In this document: piece by piece, positions 17,292-27,272 of the stretch
How positions within the stretch are numbered: position 1 is the first letter of the stretch
How the letters are laid out: every line of letters starts with the position of its first letter
NCBI GenBank assembly: GCA_017533795.1
Contig: JAFWIH010000020.1
Span: forward strand, 73,335 to 137,334
Origin: Clostridia bacterium
Lineage (GTDB): Bacteria > Bacillota > Clostridia > TANB77 > CAG-508
DNA: 64,000 nt
Reading direction: 5' to 3'
Position numbers and translations under genes: made by a program
Notes under the pieces: model-generated
Seen by the model: the letters and a program-made list of their open reading frames with translations, nothing else
Told to the model about the DNA's origin: nothing
Databases searched by the model: none

Positions 17292-17318
17292 TTAAGTTCA
17301 ACCTTCCTTGTTTATTAA

Positions 17319-18071
17319 TTATTCATCATAATTAACAATTTTTGCGAATTCATCTGCTTTAAGACTTGCTCCTCCTACTAATCCTCCATCTATATCTGAT
17401 GTTTCAAATAATTCTTTAGCATTTGAGCTGTTAACGCTTCCTCCATAAAGTATAATTATTTCATCTGCAATTTTATCTCCATATAGCTTTCTAACTTCTT
17501 CACGTATTGCTTTTATACTATTATTAGCATCTTCACTAGTTGCTGTTTTTCCTGTACCTATTGCCCAAATTGGCTCATATGCTATTGTAATTGTTTCCAT
17601 CTCTTCTGGCTTTAATCCTTCTAAGGCAAGTCTTGTTTGGGTTGTTATAACATCTACTGCTTTTCCTTCTTCTCTTTGTTCTAGCGTTTCTCCTACACAT
17701 ATTATAGGTTTTAAATTATATTTTAATGCAGCTTTTACTTTTTTATTAACAGTTTCATCTGTTTCTGCAAAATATTGTCTTCTTTCTGAATGTCCTATAA
17801 TTACATATTCAACATTTATTGATTGTAACATTTTTCCTGACACTTCTCCAGTATATGCACCACTTTCTTCAAAATGCATATTTTGTGCTCCAACTTTTAT
17901 GTTAGTTCCTTGTACCGATAGCAAACTGTAAAATAAATCTGTAAATGGTACACAGATTATAACATCATTTTTTGTGTTTTTAACTTTTGGAGCTAATCCT
18001 TCTATAAGAGCTATTGCTTCATTTGGAAGCATATTCATTTTCCAATTTCCAGCTATTACTTTTCTTCTCAT
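17319..18071 (-). CDS. tpiA: Triosephosphate isomerase
   Basis: Interconverts dihydroxyacetone phosphate and glyceraldehyde-3-phosphate. 250 aa TIM barrel, normal length. Catalytic residues: Lys in GNWKMN (near 11), His in GHSERRQYF (near 96), Glu in AYEPIWAIGTG (near 168); the phosphate-binding GGSV and GLVGGASL motifs are present near the C-terminus. Located 27 nt upstream of gpmI and 11 nt after pdp in the glycolytic operon. Confidence 0.98.
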   Translation of the reverse strand: MRRKVIAGNWKMNMLPNEAIALIEGLAPKVKNTKNDVIICVPFTDLFYSLLSVQGTNIKVGAQNMHFEESGAYTGEVSGKMLQSINVEYVIIGHSERRQYFAETDETVNKKVKAALKYNLKPIICVGETLEQREEGKAVDVITTQTRLALEGLKPEEMETITIAYEPIWAIGTGKTATSEDANNSIKAIREEVRKLYGDKIADEIIILYGGSVNSSNAKELFETSDIDGGLVGGASLKADEFAKIVNYDE

Positions 18072-18082
18072 TTAAATCACCT

Positions 18083-19384
18083 TTACTTTATTATTTTATA
18101 TACCATTGGTTTTTTCTCTGGTTCTTCATTTGATATTTCTATTGAATTTAAATATAATTTTTCTGCCTCTTCCATAATTTTATTATTTGATGTATGTAAT
18201 TTTGCTATTATATCTCCTTCTTTAATGAAATCACCTGTTTTTTTCAAAAGTTCAATTCCAGCTGAATAATCAATAATATCTTCTTTTCTTTCTCTTCCTG
18301 CACCTAGTATACAACTAATTCTACCTATACTTGATGTATTCATTTTATAAATATAGCCTGTTTTATTTGCCTTAACTTCTATTATATATTTAGATTTTTT
18401 AAATAATTCAGGATTGTCTATTACATTAACATTTCCACCCTGGGCAATTACTAATTCTCTAAACTTACTATATGCTGTTCCATCTTCTATACTTTTTTTC
18501 ACAAGACTAATACATTCTTCTTTGTTTTTATTTGTACATAGCATTAGCATACATGAAGCTAGTTCTACACATAAATTAGTTAAATCCTCAGGACCTTTTC
18601 CTTTTAATACATCAATACTTTCTTGCACTTCTAAATTATTTCCTATTTTTAGTCCTAATGGCATATCCATATTTGTTATTATTGCCATAGTGTTTCTATT
18701 TGCAAGTTTTCCTATATTAACCATTTTTTCTGCAAGTTGAGTAGCATTTTCTAGGTCTTGCATAAAAGCACCGCTTCCCATTTTTACATCTAATAATATA
18801 CACTTAGAGCCTGATGCAATTTTTTTACTCATTATACTAGATGCTATTAACGGAATGCTTTCTACAGTTGCTGTTACATCTCTTAATGCATATATTTTTT
18901 TGTCTGCAGGTGCTAAATTTCCTGAGCTACTTATTAAACCAATCCCTATTCGATTAACTTGATTTATAAAATCATTTTCAGGTATTATAACATTATAGCC
19001 TTCAATAGACTCTAGTTTATCTATTGTTCCGCCTGTAAAGCCTAAACCTCTTCCACTCATTTTAGCAACTTTACATCCAAGAGAAGCAACTATTGGCCCA
19101 ACAATTAATGTTGTTTTATCGCCTACTCCACCTGTACTGTGTTTATCAACCGTAACTCCGTTTACAGGGGATAAATCAAATTTATCCCCTGAGTTAGCCA
19201 TGGCAATTGTTAAATTGGTTAGTTCTTCCATCTCCATTCCATTACAGCATATTGCCATAAGAAGACTTGCCATTTGATAATCCGGTATTTTTTCATCAAC
19301 ATAGCCATGTACAAAATATTCAATTTCTTCTTTATTTAAAGCTTTTCCATGTCTTTTTTTATCTATTATGTCATACATAGTCAT
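18083..19384 (-). CDS. pdp: Pyrimidine-nucleoside (thymidine) phosphorylase
   Basis: Phosphorolysis of (deoxy)uridine/thymidine to base and (deoxy)ribose-1-phosphate. 433 residues, family length. Signatures: N-terminal MYDIIDKKRHGKAL, the phosphate-binding KHSTGGVGDKTTL near 80, SGRGLGFTGGTIDKLESI near 110, and the C-terminal alpha/beta domain. The ATG at 19384 lies 11 nt after AAGGTGG; an ATG two codons later and GTGs upstream are also in frame. Placement between pgk and tpiA is unusual and suggests that pentose from nucleosides is fed into lower glycolysis. Confidence 0.95.
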   Translation of the reverse strand: MTMYDIIDKKRHGKALNKEEIEYFVHGYVDEKIPDYQMASLLMAICCNGMEMEELTNLTIAMANSGDKFDLSPVNGVTVDKHSTGGVGDKTTLIVGPIVASLGCKVAKMSGRGLGFTGGTIDKLESIEGYNVIIPENDFINQVNRIGIGLISSSGNLAPADKKIYALRDVTATVESIPLIASSIMSKKIASGSKCILLDVKMGSGAFMQDLENATQLAEKMVNIGKLANRNTMAIITNMDMPLGLKIGNNLEVQESIDVLKGKGPEDLTNLCVELASCMLMLCTNKNKEECISLVKKSIEDGTAYSKFRELVIAQGGNVNVIDNPELFKKSKYIIEVKANKTGYIYKMNTSSIGRISCILGAGRERKEDIIDYSAGIELLKKTGDFIKEGDIIAKLHTSNNKIMEEAEKLYLNSIEISNEEPEKKPMVYKIIK

Positions 19385-19403
19385 AGATCTACGCACCACC
19401 TTA

Positions 19404-20597
19404 TTATTTATCTTGTAGCGCTTCTAGTCCAGGTAATTTTCTTCCCTCAAGTAATTCTAAAGATGCTCCTCCACCTGTTGATATATGTGTCATTTTATCT
19501 GCTAAGCCACATTTAACTGTAGCTGCAGCAGAATCTCCTCCACCTATTATTGTTGTAGCATCAAGTTCTGATATTGCTTTTGCTATTGAGTTTGTTCCTA
19601 TAGCAAATCTATCAAATTCAAATACACCAACTGGTCCATTCCATATAACTGTTTTTGCATCTTTAAGCTCTTGTGAATATATCTCTATAGTTTTTGGACC
19701 AATATCCATTCCTTCCCAATCTGAAGGCATTTTATCAAAATCTACAATTTGTGTTTCTGTATCAGGCCCATATTCTTTTCCAATTTTAACATCTACAGGA
19801 AGAAATAATTTTACACCTTTAGCTTTAGCTTTTTCCATTGTTTCTAATGCTAAATCACATTTATCTGGTTCACAAATAGATTGTCCTATCTCATATCCTT
19901 GTGCTTTAAAAAATGTGTAAGACATTCCTCCTCCTATAAATAGTTTATCTACTTTATCTAGCAAAGATTCTATAACACCTATTTTATCTGAAACTTTTGC
20001 TCCTCCTATTATAGCCATAAATGGTCTTTTAGGATTGTCTATAGCATTTTTTAAAAAATCTATTTCCTTTTCCATTAAAAATCCTGCTACTGCTGGTAAA
20101 AAACTAGCTACTCCTGTTGTAGAAGCATGTGCTCTATGTGCAGAACCAAATGCATCATTTACAAACACATCACATCCCTCTGCTAATTTTTTAGAAAATT
20201 CTGGGTCATTATCTGTTTCTTCTCTATGGAATCTTACATTTTCTAAAAGAAGAATTTCACCTTCTTTTAAATTTTCTTTTAACTCTTTTGCGCTTTCTCC
20301 AATTACGTCTTTTGCCATTTTTACATTAATACCTAATAGCTTAGACAATTCTTTAGCAACAGGCGCAAGTGAAAATTCCGGTTTAAATTCTCCCTTTGGT
20401 CTTCCCAAGTGTGATGTTATAATAATTTTACAATTATTATCTAAAAGATACTTTATTGTAGAAATAGCAGCAACAATTCTTGTATTGTCTGTTATATTTT
20501 GATTTTCATCTAATGGAACATTTAAATCACATCTTAATAATACTTTTTTTCCTTGTAAGTCTATGTCTCTTACTGTTTTTTTGTTCATTTGTTTCAA
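19404..20597 (-). CDS. pgk: Phosphoglycerate kinase
   Basis: Transfers phosphate from 1,3-bisphosphoglycerate to ADP. 397 aa, normal for bacteria. Substrate-binding [19 protein letters not shown] near 22, SHLGRPKG near 63, the hinge and nucleotide domain with [12 protein letters not shown] near 204, NGPVGVFE near 330, and the C-terminal GGGDSAAA near 350. Starts 6 nt after gap stops. Confidence 0.98.
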   Translation of the reverse strand: MKQMNKKTVRDIDLQGKKVLLRCDLNVPLDENQNITDNTRIVAAISTIKYLLDNNCKIIITSHLGRPKGEFKPEFSLAPVAKELSKLLGINVKMAKDVIGESAKELKENLKEGEILLLENVRFHREETDNDPEFSKKLAEGCDVFVNDAFGSAHRAHASTTGVASFLPAVAGFLMEKEIDFLKNAIDNPKRPFMAIIGGAKVSDKIGVIESLLDKVDKLFIGGGMSYTFFKAQGYEIGQSICEPDKCDLALETMEKAKAKGVKLFLPVDVKIGKEYGPDTETQIVDFDKMPSDWEGMDIGPKTIEIYSQELKDAKTVIWNGPVGVFEFDRFAIGTNSIAKAISELDATTIIGGGDSAAATVKCGLADKMTHISTGGGASLELLEGRKLPGLEALQDK

Positions 20598-20603
20598 TCC
20601 TTT

Positions 20604-21620
20604 CTATCCTAATTCTGCAAAATATTTAATAGTTCTTACCATTTGGCTTGTATAAGAGTTTTCATTATCATACCATGACACAACTTGTACTTGATATAGT
20701 CCGTTTCCAAGTTCTTGTACCATAGTTTGAGTACTATCAAATAATGAGCCAAATCTCATTCCTATTACATCTGAAGAAACTAATAATTCATCTGTATATC
20801 CAAATGATTCATTTGAAGCTGCTTTCATTGCAGCATTTATACTATCTACAGTAACATTTTCTCCTTTTACTACTGCTGTTAAAATTGTTGTTGAGCCTGT
20901 TGGGACTGGAACACGTTGTGCAGAACCAATTAATTTTCCATTAAGTTCTGGTATAACAAGTCCTATTGCTTTTGCAGCTCCTGTTGAGTTAGGAACAATA
21001 TTTACAGCTCCTGCTCTAGCTCTTCTTAGATCACCTTTTCTATGTGGTCCATCTAATAACATTTGGTCTCCTGTATATGCATGTATTGTAGACATTATTC
21101 CAGATTGAATTTCTGCAAAATCATTAAGTGCTTTTGCCATTGGTGCTAAACAGTTTGTTGTACATGATGCTGCTGAAATTATTTTATCTTCAGCTGTTAA
21201 TATTTCATGATTTACATTATATACAACTGTTGGTAAGTCATTTCCTGCTGGTGCAGAAATAACCACTCTTTTAGCTCCTGCATTAATATGAGCTTGAGCC
21301 TTATCTTTACTTGTATAGAATCCTGTACATTCTAGTACTACATCTACACCAATTTCTCCCCATGGAAGTTCATTTGCATCTTCTACAGCATATATCTTTA
21401 TTTCTTTTCCATCTACTGTTATTGAGTCTTCCCCTGCAAAAACAGTATCTCCTTTTTCATATCTTCCTTGTGCTGAATCATATTTTAATAGATGAGCTAA
21501 CATTTTAGGGCTTGTTAAGTCATTTATTGCAACAACCTCGTATCCCTCTGCTCCAAACATTTGTCTAAACGCAAGACGTCCTATACGTCCAAAACCATTA
21601 ATGGCTACTTTTACTGCCAT
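20604..21620 (-). CDS. gap: Glyceraldehyde-3-phosphate dehydrogenase
   Basis: NAD-dependent oxidation of glyceraldehyde-3-phosphate. 338 aa, normal length. NAD-binding [13 protein letters not shown] near 8; the catalytic motif [10 protein letters not shown] with Cys near 152; the catalytic His in HAYTGDQ near 178; [17 protein letters not shown] and the C-terminal [15 protein letters not shown]. The Asp in NDLT near 33 indicates NAD rather than NADP preference. First gene of the glycolytic operon, with a strong AAAGGAGG site. Confidence 0.98.
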   Translation of the reverse strand: MAVKVAINGFGRIGRLAFRQMFGAEGYEVVAINDLTSPKMLAHLLKYDSAQGRYEKGDTVFAGEDSITVDGKEIKIYAVEDANELPWGEIGVDVVLECTGFYTSKDKAQAHINAGAKRVVISAPAGNDLPTVVYNVNHEILTAEDKIISAASCTTNCLAPMAKALNDFAEIQSGIMSTIHAYTGDQMLLDGPHRKGDLRRARAGAVNIVPNSTGAAKAIGLVIPELNGKLIGSAQRVPVPTGSTTILTAVVKGENVTVDSINAAMKAASNESFGYTDELLVSSDVIGMRFGSLFDSTQTMVQELGNGLYQVQVVSWYDNENSYTSQMVRTIKYFAELG

Positions 21621-21669
21621 AATAAATTCCTCCTTTAATATATTTATTTTTGAATATTATTAACCTATT

Positions 21670-21697
21670 TTTATAAGGCAATTCAATTTTATAACAA
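21670..21697 (-). promoter_or_regulatory. Likely promoter of the glycolytic operon
   Basis: TTGTTA (21697-21692), 16-nt spacer, TATAAA (21675-21670), within the T-rich tail of the preceding terminator. A second candidate (TTGAAT-18-TAATAA) lies about 10 nt further downstream, so the exact start is uncertain. Confidence 0.4.
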
Positions 21698-21705
21698 AAA
21701 AAATC

Positions 21706-21737
21706 TGCTGTCAATAGAAAACTCTCTATTGACAGCA
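21706..21737 (-). terminator. Intrinsic terminator after the 46-aa gene
   Basis: A perfect 13-bp stem (21706-21718 with 21725-21737) with a 6-nt loop, followed on the minus strand by GATTTTTTTTG. Confidence 0.92.
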
Positions 21738-21758
21738 TTATCTAAAGTAATAAAAATT

Positions 21759-21899
21759 CTATCCTCTTGCTCCAAAATTTGTAAACAATAGTAAGAAAAT
21801 TATTAAGAAAAATAATATAGTATTATCACTTCCTCCGCATCCGCATCTCTCATCGCTAATGTTATCTACAAATCCACAATTTCTATCATCATCAGGCAT
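21759..21899 (-). CDS. 46-aa Cys-containing single-pass membrane protein
   Basis: Begins MPDDDRNCGFVDN, continues with an ERCGCGGS cysteine cluster, then one hydrophobic helix (about 24-40) and a short tail NFGARG. It has a near-perfect ribosome site AAAGGAGGT 9 nt before the ATG and its own strong terminator, so it is very likely a real gene. Size and the C-terminal helix recall YjcZ-type sporulation micropeptides, but the N-terminus does not match what is known of them. The upstream sequence CATATGATA resembles a sigma-E/K -10 element; this is weak. Confidence 0.7.
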   Translation of the reverse strand: MPDDDRNCGFVDNISDERCGCGGSDNTILFFLIIFLLLFTNFGARG

Positions 21900-21966
21900 A
21901 TGTTTACTACCTCCTTTATGTTTTATACAGTATCATATGCGTGATAATTATTATATGTTACACTTT

Positions 21967-22278
21967 TTATATCTGTTTACTAGTAAGCTTTATTATTAAA
22001 TCTGTGTTATCATCTGTTGCTGCTTTATTCTTTCGAATTGCTCCACATTTTTTACATTTAAAAATTATTACATATCCCTTTTTGCTATTTATTTCTGCAC
22101 TTATTGGTTCCATTATGCCATAGCATTCTTCTTGCCTATCTCCAGGATTTATATCTAAATGTTTAGAATGTAAACAAAATGGGCAATGATTTCTACAAGA
22201 ATAGCCCAATTTGCTTACTTTTTTCCCGCAATTTTCACAAATAAATTCCTCATCTATTTCTGTAAATTTACTATACAT
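21967..22278 (-). CDS. RNHCP-domain zinc-ribbon protein
   Basis: 103 aa with the RNHCP family pattern: FICENCGKKV, then SCRNHCPFCLHSKHLD, NPGDRQEECYGIMEP and a C-terminal FKCKKCG. Four CxxC-type pairs suggest two zinc sites. The biochemical function is not known. It follows the nucleoside kinase gene by 12 nt and is probably co-transcribed with it. Confidence 0.9.
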   Translation of the reverse strand: MYSKFTEIDEEFICENCGKKVSKLGYSCRNHCPFCLHSKHLDINPGDRQEECYGIMEPISAEINSKKGYVIIFKCKKCGAIRKNKAATDDNTDLIIKLTSKQI

Positions 22279-22290
22279 TTTTTTCTCCCA

Positions 22291-23931
22291 TTAATATTTA
22301 AAATTTCCACCACCAATAAATTCTCTAAGTAAAGAATTTGATGGAACATCTTCTTTTGGTATCGGTTCAAAATATTGTAACATATTTATTAATCTTTTAG
22401 CTTCTGCATATTCTGGTTCATCTTTTCCAATTGCTTCTAGCAAAGGCATTACGTGAGGTTTTAAAGCTGATAATTCATATATTAATGATGTATTAAATAT
22501 TGTATCTGCTTCTTCTTGATATGGAAAAATATTTTTTTCTTCTCCTTTATTTACCTTATGCCATGTAGATAAAGTGTTTTTTGCAGAATATCCTCTAAAA
22601 TTATAATCTCTAACTATTCTTCTTACAAGTCTAGTATCTGTAGTTGATATTCTATTATAATAGTCCATATTTAATACTGTTAATGCACTTGTATATATTT
22701 TATATTTTTTATGTGCAGGAATATGTTTTGTAAGTTCTTCATTTAAGCAATGAATCCCCTCTATAATAAGAATTTCATCTTCTTTAAGTTTCATTTTCTT
22801 ACCTTTATATCTTTTAGTTCCTTCTATAAAGTCAAATTCCGGCATATCTACTTCTTCACCTTTTAATAGTTGTTTCAGATGTGTATTAAACAATTTTAAA
22901 TCAACTGCTTCTAGGCAATCAAAATCATATTCTCCATTTTCATCTAAAGGTGTATCTTTTCTTTCCACAAAATAATCATCAACAGAAATCATTGCTGGCT
23001 TTATTCCATTTAGTACTAACTGAATTCCAAGTCTTTTTGCAAAAGTTGTTTTGCCTGACGATGATGGCCCAGCAATTAATACAATTTTTATATCTTTATT
23101 TTTGGCAATTTTGTCAGCTATTTTAGCTATGTTTTTTTCATGTAGTGCTTCAGAAAGCATTACAATTTCTTTTTCATATCCTTCTTTAATTGCTTTATTT
23201 AATTTTGGTACAGTATGTATAGATAAAACTTTATATATCTGCTTATATTCGTCTAATGCCCACGCTAGCTTACTGCTTTTAATATGTTTAGGAACTTTTC
23301 CTTTACTGCTTGTGCTTGGATATCTTACTAAAAATCCTTTCCCATACTTAACTAAATCAAAAGCTTCTATACTTCCAGTTCTGTTTGCTAGATTTCCATA
23401 ACAATAATTATAATAGTCTTCACAATAATACATTTTTATTTTATCATTCGATTTTAAATCTAATTGAAGCTTTCCTCTTACTGTTCCTGTCTCTTCAAAA
23501 AACTTTTCTGCTTGTTTTCTTGTCATTACTCTTTTTTCAATAGTTAAATTTTTATTAATTATTTCTTGCATTTTTTCTTTTACTTTAGCTATCATTTCCT
23601 TGGTAACTTCCATATTATCTATTTCACAAAACATTTCATTAGCAAGCTGATAGTCTACTGTAAGCAATGCTTTTGGTTCCACTTCTTGAAAGGCCATTCC
23701 CATTATATATATTAAAGTTCTCCTATATATTTTGGTTCCTTCTTTCATAGAAATATCAACCAATTCTAATTTTCCATTTTCTAAAATTTCTTCATCTAAA
23801 AATTGATATTCATTATTAAGTTTTGCACCAACTACAGTATACTTATTTTGTTCTATTTCATTTTTCAAAAGTTCCGATATTTTCGTTCCTTTTTTACATT
23901 CATATTCTTTATCATTATATTTTACTTTCAT
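22291..23931 (-). CDS. Nucleoside (uridine-type) kinase with TGS/SAD N-terminus
   Basis: 546 aa. The N-terminal ~65 residues look like a TGS domain and residues about 70-250 like the threonyl-tRNA-synthetase second additional domain; the C-terminal ~270 residues form a P-loop kinase with GPSSSGKTTFAKRL near 286, DDYFVERKDTPLDENG and a LIIEGIHCLN strand, as in uridine kinases. This fusion is common in Clostridia and is annotated as nucleoside kinase; the substrate is not proven. Preceded by its own promoter; RNHCP follows. Confidence 0.9.
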   Translation of the reverse strand: MKVKYNDKEYECKKGTKISELLKNEIEQNKYTVVGAKLNNEYQFLDEEILENGKLELVDISMKEGTKIYRRTLIYIMGMAFQEVEPKALLTVDYQLANEMFCEIDNMEVTKEMIAKVKEKMQEIINKNLTIEKRVMTRKQAEKFFEETGTVRGKLQLDLKSNDKIKMYYCEDYYNYCYGNLANRTGSIEAFDLVKYGKGFLVRYPSTSSKGKVPKHIKSSKLAWALDEYKQIYKVLSIHTVPKLNKAIKEGYEKEIVMLSEALHEKNIAKIADKIAKNKDIKIVLIAGPSSSGKTTFAKRLGIQLVLNGIKPAMISVDDYFVERKDTPLDENGEYDFDCLEAVDLKLFNTHLKQLLKGEEVDMPEFDFIEGTKRYKGKKMKLKEDEILIIEGIHCLNEELTKHIPAHKKYKIYTSALTVLNMDYYNRISTTDTRLVRRIVRDYNFRGYSAKNTLSTWHKVNKGEEKNIFPYQEEADTIFNTSLIYELSALKPHVMPLLEAIGKDEPEYAEAKRLINMLQYFEPIPKEDVPSNSLLREFIGGGNFKY

Positions 23932-23961
23932 TTAGCATTCCCCCTGTTTATTTACTTTATT

Positions 23962-23990
23962 ACTATACATTAAAAATGGAGATAAGTCAA
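23962..23990 (-). promoter_or_regulatory. Promoter of the nucleoside kinase gene, overlapping a terminator
   Basis: TTGACT (23990-23985), exact 17-nt spacer, TATAGT (23967-23962). The -35 is built from the loop and 3' arm of the upstream terminator and the spacer contains its T-run. Confidence 0.65.
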
Positions 23991-24004
23991 ATACTTATCT
24001 CCAT
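23976..24004 (-). terminator. Intrinsic terminator of the SipW-type cluster
   Basis: A perfect 12-bp stem ATGGAGATAAGT/ACTTATCTCCAT with a 5-nt loop, followed on the minus strand by TTTTTAATG, after the surface-protein gene. Confidence 0.92.
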
Positions 24005-24032
24005 GGTGCTTTTGAGTTTGTTCCCAAAAACA

Positions 24033-26126
24033 TTATTGTTCTAATTTAACTACTATATCAGATAATGTTCCTATAAATGGTCTAAATAAGTTTCCACTTG
24101 AATCTAATGAAGATCCTATTGTTACTGGTGTATTAAAGAAATTAGTAAATCCGCTAAAGTCGTAAGCCTGTTGTTCTGTCTCATTATTATATTGAATATA
24201 CAATTTCATATCTCTTCGAGATATTTTTATAAATTCTCCCCCTACTATAGTTCTGTTAATAGGTGAACCACTAGTTGCTTGAGCTGCGGTAAATTCATAC
24301 TTAGTTTTATTGCTGTCTAATCTTAATACAAATCCTGGATAACCAGCACCTGAATTTTCATATTTTGAATTTACTAATGAAGCTTGTGATCCTACACTAC
24401 TTGAAATACTTACTACATTAAATGATATTTCAAAGTTTTTATCATAGCTGTCATAGCTAAATAATTTGATGCCGGTATTTATGTTATTTGTTCCATCAAA
24501 TTCATAGTTTCCACTCTGACTATATACAGTTGCAAGACTTCCATGTGGCGTAGTATAGTCCGCAAGTGTGGCACTATCACTAATAAACTTTACACTCATA
24601 TTTGCAAGTGTTCCATCAAAAATTCTATATACCTCAGCACTTGAATTAAAATCTGCTCCAAAAAGTACTGGATTACTTGAATAGCTTGTATAATCTGAAT
24701 AATCGTTTATTTTTAAAAATGTTTGCCCGTTAAAACTGTAATACAACTTATCATTTATCCTTATAATTCTTACATTTGTAATAGTATTAGGAATGTTATC
24801 TACATTACTAGTTGCAGTTTTTCCACTTGTTGCTAATGTCATTAATTCACTAGATATATTTTTTATTCTAAGTACATTCTTTGTAGCGCTCATTAATGTG
24901 TCATTATTAGAACTATTCCCTAAACTTACTATGTCAAATGACATCTCAAAATTTCTATGAATATTATTAGCTGTATATAAATAAACACTTGTATTAATGT
25001 ATCCATTCTGTGCAAAGTTGTATTGGCCATTGAAAGTATATTCTTCTTCTTCTTCAATAACATCAGGTAATATCCATTTTGCATAAAGAACAGTATCTCC
25101 TGTTGGAGTATATGTTTCCCCTCCATATCCTACTCTATTTGTAAAACTCGAGTCACTATACCAGCCTTTAAAAACATACCCTGTTCTATCTGGATTAGGT
25201 AATGTTATAGGTGCTTCTGAAGCTTCATAATAATTTTTAACTGTTATATTAGATAGTTCTCCAACAAAGCATTTATTTGGAGCATTGTTGTTAATGTCTG
25301 AACCAATAAGTAAGTTAGAACTTATTCTACTTGTATAGTTTGTAAAATCACCTATTTGTGACAAATTTGAATCACTACCTGTAAGTAAATCACCATATAA
25401 TACTTTATTTTCTCTTGTTATTAGAACATTTTGTACTGCACTCGTTGCTAGATTAGTTTCTGTAACACTATTTTGGGCATTAGTAACCTTTAAAGCATAT
25501 TGGCTACTAGAAATCAATCTTAATAAAAATCCATGCCATGGTGAGACACTATGGTCTACACAGTTAACTATTGTATTTTGTTTCTTGTCTTGTTTTGTAT
25601 CATAAGTATAGCTATCAATGTCAACCGTAAGTTCAAAGTCTCTGTCAAAATTTTCGCTAGAAAATAAAGCTATACCTGTATCAAGCCATGAACTACCGTT
25701 AAATTCTATATTATCTCCATATACATATTTTATACTAAAATCTTGTAATTGTGGTAATTCTCCATCTATTACTAATGCTCCTGTTACATCAGGAATGGTT
25801 AAAGTACCATTTGCATATGTATAATCGGTTCCAGATGTCAGTTGTACACCACCCATAGAAACAGCTTGTATTGTAGGTGGATTTGTAAATGTGTATGAAT
25901 ATGTTTCCATATATCTAATAGTAGAAGGGTATGAAGATGAATTGTCAATGTGCAAATATGTAACACTTAATTGTTGCCATTCTCCTGTTGCAGTTCCATT
26001 TATTCTTAATGTAGTTGAAAAGGCTGCATATGATATTGAAAGAAACATTAATGCAAATACAAAAGCAACAGCAATATATGATGTTTTTATGGTTTTTCGC
26101 TTTCGTCTTATTTTATATTTTTTCAT
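24033..26126 (-). CDS. Large secreted protein with SipW-type signal, three LamG-like repeats and an InlB-type repeat
   Basis: 697 aa. A basic start and hydrophobic helix end in SYAAFSTTLRINGTATG, the same signature as the TasA-like protein at 28553, which marks SipW-dependent export. Three ~150-aa repeats follow (about 140-295, 362-520 and 540-695), each starting with F-N/D-G and an NTGI/LF segment, then D-x-NFE-x-S, and ending VGELSNITVKN or a variant; they resemble concanavalin/LamG folds. Between repeats 1 and 2 is an InlB B-type repeat (GYVFKGWYSD to TVLYAKW). Probably an adhesin or matrix component. The ATG at 26126 follows AAGGAGG. No LPXTG-like anchor is visible. Confidence 0.85.
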   Translation of the reverse strand: MKKYKIRRKRKTIKTSYIAVAFVFALMFLSISYAAFSTTLRINGTATGEWQQLSVTYLHIDNSSSYPSTIRYMETYSYTFTNPPTIQAVSMGGVQLTSGTDYTYANGTLTIPDVTGALVIDGELPQLQDFSIKYVYGDNIEFNGSSWLDTGIALFSSENFDRDFELTVDIDSYTYDTKQDKKQNTIVNCVDHSVSPWHGFLLRLISSSQYALKVTNAQNSVTETNLATSAVQNVLITRENKVLYGDLLTGSDSNLSQIGDFTNYTSRISSNLLIGSDINNNAPNKCFVGELSNITVKNYYEASEAPITLPNPDRTGYVFKGWYSDSSFTNRVGYGGETYTPTGDTVLYAKWILPDVIEEEEEYTFNGQYNFAQNGYINTSVYLYTANNIHRNFEMSFDIVSLGNSSNNDTLMSATKNVLRIKNISSELMTLATSGKTATSNVDNIPNTITNVRIIRINDKLYYSFNGQTFLKINDYSDYTSYSSNPVLFGADFNSSAEVYRIFDGTLANMSVKFISDSATLADYTTPHGSLATVYSQSGNYEFDGTNNINTGIKLFSYDSYDKNFEISFNVVSISSSVGSQASLVNSKYENSGAGYPGFVLRLDSNKTKYEFTAAQATSGSPINRTIVGGEFIKISRRDMKLYIQYNNETEQQAYDFSGFTNFFNTPVTIGSSLDSSGNLFRPFIGTLSDIVVKLEQ

Positions 26127-26151
26127 ATTCAACCTCCTTACTTAATAAATT

Positions 26152-26182
26152 CCCCACCGATTTTTTTGGTAAATCTGTGGGG
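26152..26182 (-). terminator. Weak terminator or attenuator hairpin before the LamG-like gene
   Basis: CCCCAC and GTGGGG arms extend through one mismatch to GATTT/AAATC around a 6-nt loop. The following minus-strand sequence AATTTATT is a poor U-tract, so partial readthrough from the DUF5305 gene into the next gene is likely. Confidence 0.5.
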
Positions 26183-26187
26183 GCTTA

Positions 26188-27246
26188 TTATTTTTTCAAA
26201 ATATATCTATAACTTGTTTTTCCACTCATTACAGAGAACCATGCTTCTTCGTTTTCTTTTTTATTATAATATAAAATTGGCTTAAATAATTCCTCAGAAA
26301 TCTTAACAATTTCGCCAAAATCGTTTACAAAGATAACTTCTAGTTCTTCATCATTAGGTTTTGTACTTACTTCAACTATCTTATCTTGACAAATCTTTAA
26401 TAATCTGTTTAATTCATATTTATATGGATTTTTTATTTTATTAATTGATTTTGCTCTAAGTGCATGTATTAACAAAATCACAGCAATTAATGTAATTATT
26501 CCATCTATAATAATTATAATTGTTATTTGTTGTTCAGTTACTTTATATTCTTTAGAAATATATTCTGTTCTTTCTGTATCATTTTCACCTGAAAGTTTAG
26601 TTGTTTTTTCTGCTAAATCAACATTTATAACTGGTGAAAATTCATCTATAACTTCTTTTTCTTCTACATTAGTAGAAACCTTAACTTTTAATGTTACTGT
26701 ATATTTAGCATCTATTGTCATTCCAAGTTGTTGTTTAAAGTCATTTAATATTTTGTTTTTTTCTTTTAAGTCAAGCTCTAATTTTTCTTTTATTTTAAAG
26801 TTATCACTTGATACTTTTTCCGTTTTTTCTTTTAACAGTTTTTCAGATTTTTCCCAAATCTTTTGTTCTTCACCATTTTTGGTATATACAACTTGCATCT
26901 TGCCTTCAACCCAATAAGTATAGTTTAAATCAGATTGTTTACTTGCTGAATATTCATAATTTAAATCTAGGTTTATGTTCTGAATTAAGTCAGTAACATA
27001 TGCTAAATTTTTATCTACTACATCATTATTTGTCATGTATTTGTTATTTACTAAGTTTATTTTATAATCATAATGAAACTTATCTGTATACCTATATACT
27101 TCCTTAGTAAATGTACTTGAGCTTTCTTCCTGCAAATTGTTAAATAAGCTACTTAAGGAGAAAACTAACATAATTATAGAAATTATAATAAATGTATATT
27201 TTGTTGATTTGCGCATTCTATTTTTTGTTTTATATCTTGATGCCAT
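26188..27246 (-). CDS. DUF5305-type membrane protein
   Basis: 352 aa: N-terminal TM (about 17-35), a long extracytoplasmic beta-rich region (about 40-235) and a second TM (about 239-260), then an ~85-residue cytosolic domain. This two-TM layout, with a YTVTLKVKVST strand and a FSPVINVDL segment, fits DUF5305 proteins that occur next to S26B signal peptidases. Function unknown; an accessory role in exporting or assembling the SipW-type cargos is inferred from position (26 nt after the peptidase gene). Confidence 0.75.
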   Translation of the reverse strand: MASRYKTKNRMRKSTKYTFIIISIIMLVFSLSSLFNNLQEESSSTFTKEVYRYTDKFHYDYKINLVNNKYMTNNDVVDKNLAYVTDLIQNINLDLNYEYSASKQSDLNYTYWVEGKMQVVYTKNGEEQKIWEKSEKLLKEKTEKVSSDNFKIKEKLELDLKEKNKILNDFKQQLGMTIDAKYTVTLKVKVSTNVEEKEVIDEFSPVINVDLAEKTTKLSGENDTERTEYISKEYKVTEQQITIIIIIDGIITLIAVILLIHALRAKSINKIKNPYKYELNRLLKICQDKIVEVSTKPNDEELEVIFVNDFGEIVKISEELFKPILYYNKKENEEAWFSVMSGKTSYRYILKK

Positions 27247-27272
27247 TTTAAATTCCCCTTTCTTTTGTTAAT

